Assembly (NCBI RefSeq): GCF_900114185.1
Contig: NZ_FOSE01000002.1
Location: 63,909 to 127,908, forward strand
Length of the DNA stretch: 64,000 nucleotides
From: Cellulomonas sp. KH9
Lineage (GTDB): Bacteria > Actinomycetota > Actinomycetes > Actinomycetales > Cellulomonadaceae
Direction of reading: 5' to 3'
Shown: in pieces, positions 1-10,071 of the stretch
Position numbering within the stretch: position 1 is the stretch's first letter
Layout of the letters: the number at the start of each line of letters is the position of its first letter
Made by a program: the position numbers and the translations under genes
Notes under the pieces: generated by a model
What the model saw: the letters and a program-made list of their open reading frames with translations, nothing else
What the model was told of the DNA's origin: nothing
The model's database searches: none

Positions 1-850
1 TCAGCGGGTACTCCTCGGGGTGCGCGAGCAGCACCGGCACGTACGACGCCGCCCAGGCCCGTGCCCGGACCCACGTCGCGGTATCCCAGTGGTGCGTCTC
101 CTGCGTCCGGGCCACGAAGGCCGCCCGCCCGGCCGGGTCGAACGTCATCCACGCGGTGGCGAGGTCGCTCGCGGGGTCGCCGGAGCACAGGTCGCCGAAG
201 TCGATCAGCCCCGTGAGGTGGCCGCCCGCGGCCACGAGGTTGCCCGGGTGCGGGTCGCCGTGGACCCACACGGGGGCCCGGTCCCACCCGGGCGCTGCCA
301 GGCCCGCGTCGAGCGCGTCGCGCAGGGCGTCGGCGTGCGGGACGTCGGCGGTCAGGCGGGACGTCGTGACCTCGTGCCGCTGCGCCAGGGGCACGCCGCG
401 GTACGGGTTGACGGGGGCGTCGGGCGGCGCGGGCCGGTGCAGCGCGACCAGCGCGTCGGCGAGCTCGGTCGCCCAGCCGGTGCGGTCGGCGACGGGCGTC
501 GCGGCCACCGGTGTGCCGGGCAGCCACGGCACGACGCTCCACGCCCACGGGTAGCCGTGCCCCGGGCGGCCGTCGCGGACCGGGCGGGGGACGGGGACCG
601 GCAGGCGGTCGGCGAGGACCGGCAGCCACCGCTGCTCGCGCTCGATCAGCGTCGACGACATCTCCCGCACAGGGAACCGCAGCGCGAGGTCCTCGCCCAG
701 GCGCCACGTGAGGTTGTCCCAGCCGAACGTGCGCCCGTGCAGCGGAAGGTGCGCGAGGTCGGGGTGCTGCTCGGCGAGCAGCGCGTGGGCGAGGTCCGCG
801 TCGACGTCGACCTCGATCTTGGGGTGGCGGGGCACCGGGGGCGTCGTCAC
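1..850 (-). CDS. Aminoglycoside phosphotransferase-family kinase (3' end beyond window)
   Basis: Kinase of the APH/choline-kinase fold, which moves the ATP gamma-phosphate to a small hydroxylated substrate. The substrate cannot be read from the sequence and antibiotic resistance is not implied. The frame is open from a GTG at 850 to the window edge without a stop (283 codons), so the C-terminus is missing here. The catalytic (Brenner) motif HGDPHPGNL lies at residues 197-205 and the metal-binding IDFGD at 216-220, the usual spacing. A TACCGT hexamer (857-862) sits exactly six bases before the GTG, so the transcript is probably leaderless. It is followed leftward by unseen sequence. Family call is firm; function is open. 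Confidence 0.85.
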   Translation of the reverse strand, partial: MTTPPVPRHPKIEVDVDADLAHALLAEQHPDLAHLPLHGRTFGWDNLTWRLGEDLALRFPVREMSSTLIEREQRWLPVLADRLPVPVPRPVRDGRPGHGYPWAWSVVPWLPGTPVAATPVADRTGWATELADALVALHRPAPPDAPVNPYRGVPLAQRHEVTTSRLTADVPHADALRDALDAGLAAPGWDRAPVWVHGDPHPGNLVAAGGHLTGLIDFGDLCSGDPASDLATAWMTFDPAGRAAFVARTQETHHWDTATWVRARAWAASYVPVLLAHPEEYPL

Positions 851-864
851 CGGGCGACGGTACG

Positions 865-1875
865 TCAGGGACGAGCGTCCCGGTGCGCGGGTGGGGCGGT
901 CGACTCGCGCCAGACGACGGTGGTGAGCGGGGGCAGCCCGGCGGGCGCCGGCTCGGCGTGCAGGGCGGCGACGAGCTGCCGCATCGCGCGCCGTCCGGCC
1001 TCGGTGCGGTCGGTGTCGACGGTGGTGAGGGACGGCGTCAGGTACGGCCCGACGGCGGCGTTGTCCCACCCGGTGACGCTGACGTCCCCGGGCACGGACC
1101 ACCCGCGCTCCGCGGCACCCCGCATCACGCCGACGGCGACGAGGTCGTTGCTCGCGATGACGGCGAGGGGCGGTGCGTGCTCGGGCAGCGACCTGATCGC
1201 GTGCAGACCCGCCCGCCCGGACCAGTCGCCCTCGACCACGCCGAGCGACGTCAGGCCGAGGCGCTCGACGGTCGCGAGGTACGCGTCGCGCCGGGCCACG
1301 GCGGAGGCGTACTCGGGCGGGCCCGCGACGTGGAGGAAGCGCGTGTGGCCGAGGGCGGCCAGGTGCTCGACGAACGTCACGACCGGTGAGGAGTCGACGA
1401 GCTCGCCGGCGGCGTGCATGTCGTCGTCGAACGTGTCGGACACCGCGACGGGGACCCCGTCCGGCGCGTGATCCTGGACCGCGGGCAGGAGCGGGGTGAA
1501 CGACAGGACCCCCTCGAACTGGCCGGACCGCGCGAGCTCGAGGACGCGCTCGCTGCGGGTCTCGACGCTGCCGTCGACGTGCAGGACGTCCATGGCGTAC
1601 CCCGCGGCCTGCGCCGCTGCCGAGGCGCCCGCGAGCATGGCGGCGGGGTCGTAGGCCGGCAGGCCCATCACGGCCGCCACGCGCCCCGTCCGGCGGGTGC
1701 GCATCGCGCGGGCGGCGAGGTTCGGCCGGTAGTGCAGCTCCTCGGCGGCCCGCAGGACGCGCTCGCGCGTCGCGGGGGAGATCGACCCCTTGCCGGCGAG
1801 CACGTAGGAGACGGTCGACTGCGCCACGCCCGCCAGGCGTGCGACGTCGCGGCTGGTGGCGCGCGGTGCGTCCAT
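865..1875 (-). CDS. LacI-family transcriptional regulator
   Basis: DNA-binding repressor of the LacI/GalR family, 336 residues, the normal length. Residues 8-30 (TSRDVARLAGVAQSTVSYVL) form the helix-turn-helix, followed by the hinge helix (YRPNLAARAMRTRR) and a periplasmic-binding-protein-like effector domain from about residue 65 to the end (SNDLVAVGVMRGA and GWDNAAVGPYLTPSLTTV are family signatures). ATG start with GGAGG eight bases upstream. It is divergent from two Gfo/Idh/MocA oxidoreductases; the twin palindromes in the 216-bp gap are its likely operators. A TAGGAT hexamer at 1970-1975 (reverse strand) would be its own -10, with one palindrome inside the promoter spacer, so autorepression is expected. 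The ligand is probably a sugar or sugar acid (inference). Confidence 0.95.
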   Translation of the reverse strand: MDAPRATSRDVARLAGVAQSTVSYVLAGKGSISPATRERVLRAAEELHYRPNLAARAMRTRRTGRVAAVMGLPAYDPAAMLAGASAAAQAAGYAMDVLHVDGSVETRSERVLELARSGQFEGVLSFTPLLPAVQDHAPDGVPVAVSDTFDDDMHAAGELVDSSPVVTFVEHLAALGHTRFLHVAGPPEYASAVARRDAYLATVERLGLTSLGVVEGDWSGRAGLHAIRSLPEHAPPLAVIASNDLVAVGVMRGAAERGWSVPGDVSVTGWDNAAVGPYLTPSLTTVDTDRTEAGRRAMRQLVAALHAEPAPAGLPPLTTVVWRESTAPPAHRDARP

Positions 1876-1977
1876 GTCGGTCCTCCGCCGGGGGTGGACT
1901 CCTGCCGACCGGGACGGCCCCGGCGCGGTGCGACGTCGTCACGGCTTGACGGGTGCACCCGTGACCCGCATCCTACC

Positions 1978-2006
1978 GTGATACGTATCACCACTGATAC
2001 GTATCA
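1978..2006. promoter_or_regulatory. Tandem LacI-type operators
   Basis: Two near-identical palindromes: GTGATACGTATCAC (1978-1991, perfect over 14 bp) and TGATACGTATCA (1995-2006, perfect over 12 bp), centres 16 bp apart. They lie in the divergent region between the LacI gene and the first oxidoreductase. The ATACGTAT core with a central CG is typical of LacI-family operators. The AT-rich core stands out in DNA of roughly 74 percent GC. Confidence 0.85.
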
Positions 2007-2091
2007 CGTGCCCGACGACCTCCTCGGCCGCCGTGTCACGCGACCTCGTGTGCGTCGACAGCACGCACACCGGCACCAAGGAGTCCGGACC

Positions 2092-3255
2092 ATGCTCAAC
2101 GTCGGCGTCGTCGGGACCGGGAGCATCGCGGCGGCGCACGTCGCGGGGTACGCGGCGTTCCCCGAGGAGTGCCGTGTCGTCGCCCTGCACGACGTCGCGG
2201 CGTCCCGGGCGCACGACACGAAGGCCGCCTTCGGGCTCGTCGACGCCGACGTCGTCACCTACGAGGAGCTCCTGGCACGGGACGACGTCGACCTGGTGAG
2301 CGTCTGCACGCCGCCGTCGTCGCACCGGTCCCTCACGGTGGACCTGCTGCGCTCGGGCAAGCACGTCCTCGTCGAGAAGCCGATGGCACCCTCGGTCGCC
2401 GCCTGCGACGAGATGCTGGCGGCCGCGCGCCAGGCCGGGAGGACGCTCGGCGTGGTCGCGCAGAACCGGTTCCGCGACGACCTGGCCGCGGTGAAGGAGA
2501 CGGTCGACTCGGGGCTGCTCGGGCCGGTGTCGCACGTCCGTGTCGACTCCGCGTGGTGGCGGGGCACGCCGTACTACGACCTGGACTGGCGGGGCACCTG
2601 GCAGTCCGAGGGTGGCGGTCCCACGCTGAACCACGCGATCCACCACATCGACCTCCTGCTGTGGATGCTCGGCCGTCCCGAGCGCGTCACGGCGGTCATG
2701 ACGAACGCCTGGCACGACAACTCCGAGGTCGAGGACCTCTCCGTCGCGCTGCTCGAGTGGGAGCGGACGATCGCGACGCTGACGGCGTCCGTCGTGCACC
2801 ACGGCGAGGAGCAGGCCTTCGCGGTCCAGGGCCGCGACGCCGCCGTCGCCCAGCCGTGGTCGGTGCGGGCGGAGTCCGCCCAGCCCAACGGGTTCCCGGC
2901 ACGCGGCGGCAACGCCGAGCTCGTCGCCCGCATCGAGCGGCTCGCCGCGGACCGTCGACCGCTCGCCCACGAGGGCCACGCGGGCCAGATCGGTGACGTG
3001 GTCGCCGCGCTCGTCGCCGGCCGTCCGCCCGCGATCACGGGGGAGGACGGACGCCGCACGGTCGAGGTGGTCACCGCCGTCTACCAGGCCGCGATCGAGC
3101 GTCGGCCCGTCGACCTGCCGCTCGACCCCGCGTCCCCGTGGTACACCGGCGAGGCCCTGCTGGCACGGGCGCCGCGCTACCACGAGAAGACCGGCGCGGT
3201 GGCGTCGCAGGAGGGTGTGATCTCCCTCGGCGGCTCGCCCGGTCCGCACGCCTGA
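2092..3255 (+). CDS. Gfo/Idh/MocA family oxidoreductase
   Basis: NAD(P)-dependent oxidoreductase, 387 residues, probably acting on a sugar, inositol or sugar acid. The N-terminal Rossmann motif is GVVGTGSIAAAH (residues 4-15). HVLVEKPMA gives the family EKP lysine, and NHAIHHIDLLLW supplies the usual catalytic His/Asp pattern of the second half. The ATG at 2092 is chosen because AAGGAG lies at 2078-2083 and the Rossmann fold begins at once after it; the frame is open further upstream but without homology. It is the first gene downstream of the twin operators and is followed after 91 bp by a second member of the family, so both are probably controlled by the divergent LacI protein. Confidence 0.9.
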   Translation: MLNVGVVGTGSIAAAHVAGYAAFPEECRVVALHDVAASRAHDTKAAFGLVDADVVTYEELLARDDVDLVSVCTPPSSHRSLTVDLLRSGKHVLVEKPMAPSVAACDEMLAAARQAGRTLGVVAQNRFRDDLAAVKETVDSGLLGPVSHVRVDSAWWRGTPYYDLDWRGTWQSEGGGPTLNHAIHHIDLLLWMLGRPERVTAVMTNAWHDNSEVEDLSVALLEWERTIATLTASVVHHGEEQAFAVQGRDAAVAQPWSVRAESAQPNGFPARGGNAELVARIERLAADRRPLAHEGHAGQIGDVVAALVAGRPPAITGEDGRRTVEVVTAVYQAAIERRPVDLPLDPASPWYTGEALLARAPRYHEKTGAVASQEGVISLGGSPGPHA

Positions 3256-3346
3256 ACCGCCATCGCCCGGGCGGTGCCGCCGGCGCCGCGCCGACCTCAG
3301 CCCCGGCCTGCGCCCCGCGGGCCCCGACGTCCGAGGAGCACGCCCG

Positions 3347-4429
3347 ATGAGCAGGACCGACGGCTCGACCTACGCCCCCGACCCCGTCCCCGCACCCGTC
3401 GTGGGACCGGGGGAGTTCACCATCGCCGCGATCGGCCTGGACCACGGGCACATCTACGGCCAGGTCGACGGCCTGATCGGTGCGGGCGCCGGGCTGGCCT
3501 GGGTCTACGACCCGGACCCGCGCAAGGTCGCCGCCTTCGCCGCCCGCCACCCCGGCGTCCGGATCGCGCGCAGCGAGGCCGAGGTACTCGACGACCCCGC
3601 CGTGCACCTCGTCGCCGGCGCCGCCGTCACCTCCGAGCGCTGCGCCCTGGGCATCCGCGTCATGGAGGCGGGCAAGGACTACTTCACCGACAAGGCGCCG
3701 CTGACCACGCTCGAGCAGCTCGCCGCCGCGAAGGACGCCGTCGCCCGGACGGGGCGCACGTACGCCGTGTACTACTCGGAGCGGCTGCACGTGGAGACGG
3801 CCGTGTTCGCGTCGCAGCTGATCGCCCAGGGCGCGATCGGGCGCGTCCTGCAGGTCATCGGCACGGGCCCGCACCGGCTCGGCACGGGACGCCCGGACTG
3901 GTTCTTCGACAAGGAGCGGTACGGCGGCATCCTGTGCGACATCGGCTCCCACCAGATCGAGCAGATCCTGCACTACACGGGTGCGTCGGACGGCGAGGTC
4001 GTCCGGTCGCAGATCGCGAACCACCACCACCCCGAGCACCCGGGTCTGGACGACTTCGGCGACGCGATGCTCGTCATGGACAACGGCGCCACCGGCTACT
4101 TCCGGTGCGACTGGTTCACCCCCGACGGGCTGCAGACCTGGGGTGACGGGCGCACGATCATCCTGGGCACCGAGGGGTTCATCGAGCAGCGCAAGTACCT
4201 GCAGCTCGGCGACCCGCAGTCCACCGGCGGCCACCTGTACCTCGCGAACGGCCAGGAGGAGACGGCGTTCCACCTCGCGGGGGAGGTCGGCTACCCGTAC
4301 TTCGGTGAGCTGGTCCTCGACTGCCTGAACCGCACCGAGAACGCCATGACGCAGGAGCACACGTTCAAGGCCGCCGAGCTGTCGGTCAGGGCACAGCTCC
4401 AGGCCGTCGAGCTCACCGGCCGCGGCTGA
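3347..4429 (+). CDS. Gfo/Idh/MocA family oxidoreductase, atypical subfamily
   Basis: Second oxidoreductase of the family, 360 residues. The N-terminal nucleotide-binding turn is unusual: TIAAIGLDHGHIYGQ instead of GxGxxG. The EKP motif is replaced by TDKAPL (near residue 114), while GILCDIGSHQIEQIL keeps the histidine of the active-site region. These changes recur in a recognisable subgroup of the family and do not look like decay. GAGGAG precedes the ATG by about eight bases. Probably co-transcribed with the preceding oxidoreductase, so the two may perform paired oxidation and reduction (or 3-keto-sugar) steps in one catabolic route. Substrate unknown. Confidence 0.85.
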   Translation: MSRTDGSTYAPDPVPAPVVGPGEFTIAAIGLDHGHIYGQVDGLIGAGAGLAWVYDPDPRKVAAFAARHPGVRIARSEAEVLDDPAVHLVAGAAVTSERCALGIRVMEAGKDYFTDKAPLTTLEQLAAAKDAVARTGRTYAVYYSERLHVETAVFASQLIAQGAIGRVLQVIGTGPHRLGTGRPDWFFDKERYGGILCDIGSHQIEQILHYTGASDGEVVRSQIANHHHPEHPGLDDFGDAMLVMDNGATGYFRCDWFTPDGLQTWGDGRTIILGTEGFIEQRKYLQLGDPQSTGGHLYLANGQEETAFHLAGEVGYPYFGELVLDCLNRTENAMTQEHTFKAAELSVRAQLQAVELTGRG

Positions 4430-4436
4430 GGGTCGC

Positions 4437-4470
4437 GTCGGCGCCGTGCCGTGACCTGCGCGGCGCTGAC
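4437..4470 (+). terminator. Putative terminator hairpin between convergent genes
   Basis: Stem 4437-4446 pairs with 4461-4470 (ten pairs, one G-U) around a 14-base loop. It lies eight bases after the second oxidoreductase stop and just before the end of the convergent NUDIX gene. No T-tract is present. Confidence 0.35.
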
Positions 4471-4481
4471 GGCCCGTGCCG

Positions 4482-5155
4482 TCAGGGGACGACGGACCGC
4501 GAGCGGTCCCACGGGACCGACCAGCCCGCGGCGTCGAGCACGCCCGCCAGCACGAGCGCCGTGAAGCCCCACACGACGACACCCCCGTCGAGCTCGAAGG
4601 CGGGTGTGCGCACCCGTCCGCGACCCGCGGGGTGCACCACGACGCCCCGGCGCGCGGGGTCCACGAGGTCGGCCACCGGCGCCCGGAAGACGTCCACGGC
4701 CTCGCGGTGGTCCACCGCCACGACCGGCGAGGGGCGGGCCCACCACGCCAGCACGGGGGTCACGAGGTTGTCGCTGACGGGCAGCGGGAGGTCGGCGAGG
4801 GTGCCGAGCACCTCGACGCCCGACGGGTCCAGGCCGGTCTCCTCGACCGCCTCGCGCAGCGCGGCGCCCACCGGGCCGTCGTCCTCGGGGTCGATGCCGC
4901 CGCCGGGGAACGCGACCTGTCCGGGGTGGTGCGCCAGGGTCGCCGCCCGGCGGTGCAGCAGCACGTCGAGGTCGGCCGGCACGTGCTGCGACCCGACCCG
5001 GGCCGGTGCGTCGTCCAGCACGCCGAACAGGACGAGGACCGCGGAGCGGCGCGCGCCGCTGCTGCGGGCGAGCAGGCCGGGGTCACCCGGCCAGTCGACC
5101 CCGTCGTGCGCCACGCGCAGCAGGTCGGCGCGTGCGCCCGCCGCGTCGGTGGGGC

Positions 5156-5159
<4 letters not shown>
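4482..5159 (-). CDS. NUDIX hydrolase, CoA-pyrophosphatase type
   Basis: NUDIX pyrophosphohydrolase, 225 residues; best match by architecture is the CoA diphosphatase (NudL/YeaB-like) group, which cleaves CoA or acyl-CoA to phosphopantetheine and 3',5'-ADP. The NUDIX box is visible as GGGIDPEDDGPVGAALREA followed by VEETGL, preceded by HHPGQVAFPGG, the upstream segment typical of CoA-hydrolysing members. GTG start at 5159 overlaps the stop of the upstream amidotransferase by 4 bp (GTGA), implying translational coupling. Third gene of a guaB1 / amidotransferase / NUDIX run. Confidence 0.88.
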
Positions 5160-7341
<2,182 letters not shown>

Positions 7342-7408
7342 CTAACGATCCGGCCGCGGGCGCGGCACCGGCCCCGGCGGACGGGACCCCGCCGGTAGTC
7401 TCCCGCAC

Positions 7409-8017
7409 ATGCTGGTCGCGCTCACGGGGATCGGTCTGTCGGCCGCGGCGGGCCTCAACGCGTACATCCCGTTCCTGCTCGTGGCGCTCCTCGCGCGGTT
7501 CACGGACCTCGTGGTGCTGCCCGCCGGCCTGGAGTGGGTGCAGAGCGGCTGGGCGATCGGTGTCGGGGCGGTGCTGCTGCTCACCGACGTCGTGCTGGAC
7601 AAGGTCCCCGCGGTGGACACCCTGAACGACGCGGTGCAGACGTTCATCCGCCCGGCCACCGGGGGCATCGTCTTCGCCGCCACGTCCGCGGCGGAGGAGC
7701 TCGAGGCGTCGTCGTGGGTGCGGGAGAACCCCTGGGTGCCGGTCCTCGCGGGGATCGTCGTCGCGGGCCTCGTGCACGCCGGCAAGGCGGCTGCCCGCCC
7801 CGTCGTCAACGCCGGCACCGGAGGCCTGGGTGCACCCGTCGTCTCGACGATCGAGGACGGCGCGGCGATCGGCCTGAGTCTGCTCGCGGTGTTCCTCCCG
7901 GTGTTCGTCCTGGTGGTCCTCGCCCTCGGCGTCTGGGCGCTCGTCGTGCTGCGGCGCCGGTGGCGTGCACGGCGGGGCGGGCGGGTGGCGCAGGACGGAC
8001 CGCTGCGCGGCACCTAG
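7409..8017 (+). CDS. DUF4126 domain membrane protein
   Basis: Integral membrane protein of 202 residues with glycine- and alanine-rich segments at roughly residues 3-28, 45-62, 110-128 and 155-183, and a basic C-terminal tail (RRRWRARRG). The pattern [17 protein letters not shown] at the N-terminus and [19 protein letters not shown] near residue 132 are typical of DUF4126 proteins, whose function is unknown. A TAGTCT hexamer (7396-7401) lies seven bases before the ATG, suggesting a leaderless message; no ribosome-binding site is visible. It lies just upstream of dxs, which has its own candidate promoter (TAGAGT, 8015-8020). Confidence 0.85.
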   Translation: MLVALTGIGLSAAAGLNAYIPFLLVALLARFTDLVVLPAGLEWVQSGWAIGVGAVLLLTDVVLDKVPAVDTLNDAVQTFIRPATGGIVFAATSAAEELEASSWVRENPWVPVLAGIVVAGLVHAGKAAARPVVNAGTGGLGAPVVSTIEDGAAIGLSLLAVFLPVFVLVVLALGVWALVVLRRRWRARRGGRVAQDGPLRGT

Positions 8018-8076
8018 AGTGGGACGTCCGGCAACCGTCGGCACACCGCCGGAGGACCGGCACGAAGGAGGCCCAG

Positions 8077-9954
8077 GTGGGGCTGCTCGAACGCATCTCG
8101 TCGCCGCAGGACGTGCGTCGGCTCACGACGCAGGAGGTCGACGCGCTCGCTGAGGAGATCCGCGAGTTCCTCGTCGACCAGGTCTCGCGCACCGGCGGCC
8201 ACCTCGGCCCGAACCTCGGGGTCGTCGAGCTGTCCATCGCGCTGCACCGCGTCTTCGACTCCCCGCGCGACACGATCGTGTTCGACACCGGGCACCAGGC
8301 CTACGTGCACAAGCTGCTGACCGGCCGCCAGGACTTCACGTCGCTGCGCCGCCGGGGCGGCATGTCCGGGTACCCCAGCCGCACCGAGTCCGAGCACGAC
8401 GTCGTGGAGAACTCGCACGCGTCCACCGCGCTGTCCTGGGCGGACGGCATCGCCAAGGCGCGGCAGCTGCGCGGCGAGGCCGACCGGCACACCGTGGCCG
8501 TCATCGGCGACGGCGCCCTCACCGGCGGCATGGCCTGGGAGGCGCTCAACAACATCGCCGCGGGCGTCGACCGGCGCCTCGTCATCGTCGTCAACGACAA
8601 CGGGCGGTCCTACGCGCCGACCATCGGCGGGCTCGCCCAGCACCTCGACTCGCTGCGCACCACGCAGGGCTACGAGTCGGTGCTGACGTGGGGCAAGACG
8701 ACCCTGCGCCGCTCCGGGCCGCCCGGGCGCCTGGCCTACGAGGCGCTGCACGGGCTGAAGAAGGGCATCAAGGACGTCGTCGCGCCCCAGGGCATGTTCG
8801 AGGACCTGGGCCTGAAGTACATCGGTCCGGTCGACGGGCACGACGAGCAGGCCGTCGAGCGTGCGCTGCGCCGGGCACGGGCGTTCGGCGGGCCGGTGAT
8901 CGTCCACGTCATCACCGAGAAGGGCCGCGGGTACACGCCCGCGGAGCAGGACGTCGCCGACCGCTTCCACGCGGTGGGCCGGATCCACCCCGAGACGGGG
9001 CTGCCGCTGGCGCCGTCGCGGTTCGGGTGGACCAGCGTGTTCGCCGACGAGATCGTGCGCATCGGCCGGCGCCGGCCCGACGTGGTCGCGATCACGGCCG
9101 CCATGCTGCAGCCCGTGGGCCTCGCCCCGTTCGCCACGGAGTTCCCGGAGCGCGTCTTCGACGTGGGCATCGCCGAGCAGCACGCCGCGACGTCGGCCGC
9201 CGGCATGGCCTTCGCGGGCCTGCACCCGGTCGTCGCCGTCTACGCGACGTTCCTCAACCGCGCCTTCGACCAGGTCCTCATGGACGTCGCCCTGCACCGC
9301 GCGGGCGTCACGTTCGTGCTCGACCGCGCCGGCATCACCGGTGACGACGGGGCGAGCCACAACGGCATGTGGGACCTGGCCATGCTGTCGATCGTGCCCG
9401 GGCTGCGGCTCGCGGCGCCCCGCGACGAGCCCACGCTGCGCGCCGCGCTGCGCCAGGCGGTCGACATCGACGACGCACCGAGCGTCGTGCGGTACCCGAA
9501 GGGGTCGATGGGTGACCCCGTGCCCGCGATCGAGGACGCCGACGGGGTCGACGTGCTGGCGCGGCACGAGGGCGCGGGCACGCGGGTGCTCGTCGTCGGG
9601 ATCGGGGCCATGGTCGGCACCGCGCTCGCGGTCGCCGACCTGCTCGCGGCCGACGGCACCGCGGTCACCGTGGTCGACCCGCGCTGGGTGCTGCCCGTGC
9701 CGGCCGCCCTGGTGAAGCTGGCGGGGGAGCACGACCACGTCGTCACCCTCGAGGACGGGCTGGTCGACGGTGGCATCGGGGCGTTGCTGGGGCAGCGTGC
9801 GCGGGAGGCGAACGTGCCGACGCCCGTGCAGTCGTTCGGGGTGCCGGGCGTCTTCCTGGAGCACGCGTCCCGCGACGAGGTGATCGACGAGCTGCGGCTC
9901 ACGCCGCACGACGTCGCGGGGGACGTCCTCGCGGCGCTGCGCGCACGCGGCTGA
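8077..9954 (+). CDS. dxs: 1-deoxy-D-xylulose-5-phosphate synthase
   Basis: Thiamine-diphosphate enzyme condensing pyruvate and glyceraldehyde-3-phosphate to DXP, the first step of the MEP isoprenoid pathway, in the cytoplasm. 625 residues, normal length. [16 protein letters not shown], the ThDP motif [16 protein letters not shown] and the central transketolase-like domain ([19 protein letters not shown]) are all present. GTG at 8077 is chosen because AAGGAGG lies eight bases upstream and homology starts at GLLERI; the upstream extension of the open frame is noise. Dxs near rnd and the DUF3000 gene is a conserved actinobacterial neighbourhood, here separated by pfl and fad genes. Confidence 0.97.
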   Translation: MGLLERISSPQDVRRLTTQEVDALAEEIREFLVDQVSRTGGHLGPNLGVVELSIALHRVFDSPRDTIVFDTGHQAYVHKLLTGRQDFTSLRRRGGMSGYPSRTESEHDVVENSHASTALSWADGIAKARQLRGEADRHTVAVIGDGALTGGMAWEALNNIAAGVDRRLVIVVNDNGRSYAPTIGGLAQHLDSLRTTQGYESVLTWGKTTLRRSGPPGRLAYEALHGLKKGIKDVVAPQGMFEDLGLKYIGPVDGHDEQAVERALRRARAFGGPVIVHVITEKGRGYTPAEQDVADRFHAVGRIHPETGLPLAPSRFGWTSVFADEIVRIGRRRPDVVAITAAMLQPVGLAPFATEFPERVFDVGIAEQHAATSAAGMAFAGLHPVVAVYATFLNRAFDQVLMDVALHRAGVTFVLDRAGITGDDGASHNGMWDLAMLSIVPGLRLAAPRDEPTLRAALRQAVDIDDAPSVVRYPKGSMGDPVPAIEDADGVDVLARHEGAGTRVLVVGIGAMVGTALAVADLLAADGTAVTVVDPRWVLPVPAALVKLAGEHDHVVTLEDGLVDGGIGALLGQRAREANVPTPVQSFGVPGVFLEHASRDEVIDELRLTPHDVAGDVLAALRARG

Positions 9955-9995
9955 CCAGGCGTTGTGGTGGGCGTCACCGGGGCGTCCGGGGCGCG

Positions 9996-10009
9996 GGGAC
10001 CGAGGTCCC
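9996..10009 (+). promoter_or_regulatory. DosR/DevR-type hypoxia box upstream of pflB
   Basis: GGGACCGAGGTCCC, an exact match to the GGGAC-N4-GTCCC core of the DosR (DevR) box known from mycobacteria. It is centred about 42 bp before the transcription start predicted from the TAGCGT hexamer downstream, the usual position for this activator beside the -35 element. Confidence 0.6.
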
Positions 10010-10032
10010 AAGACATCCCATCATTTGCTCCG

Positions 10033-10038
10033 TAGCGT
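10033..10038 (+). promoter_or_regulatory. Predicted -10 element of the pflB promoter
   Basis: TAGCGT hexamer with a poor -35 (AAGACA) 17 bp upstream, as expected of an activator-dependent promoter. The predicted leader is about 27 nt and ends in GGGAGAG before the pflB ATG. Confidence 0.4.
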
Positions 10039-10071
10039 CGTCCTCATCGACCCCGACCCAGGGAGAGCCTG

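Noticed and set aside
1..850. Calling the APH-like gene an antibiotic-resistance gene
   Set aside because: The kinase motifs are generic for a large family, the 3' end is missing and nothing nearby supports resistance.
9962..9979. Rex-like site TTGTG-N8-CACCG upstream of pflB
   Set aside because: Only 9 of 14 consensus positions match and the right half is poor; the DosR-type box is far better.
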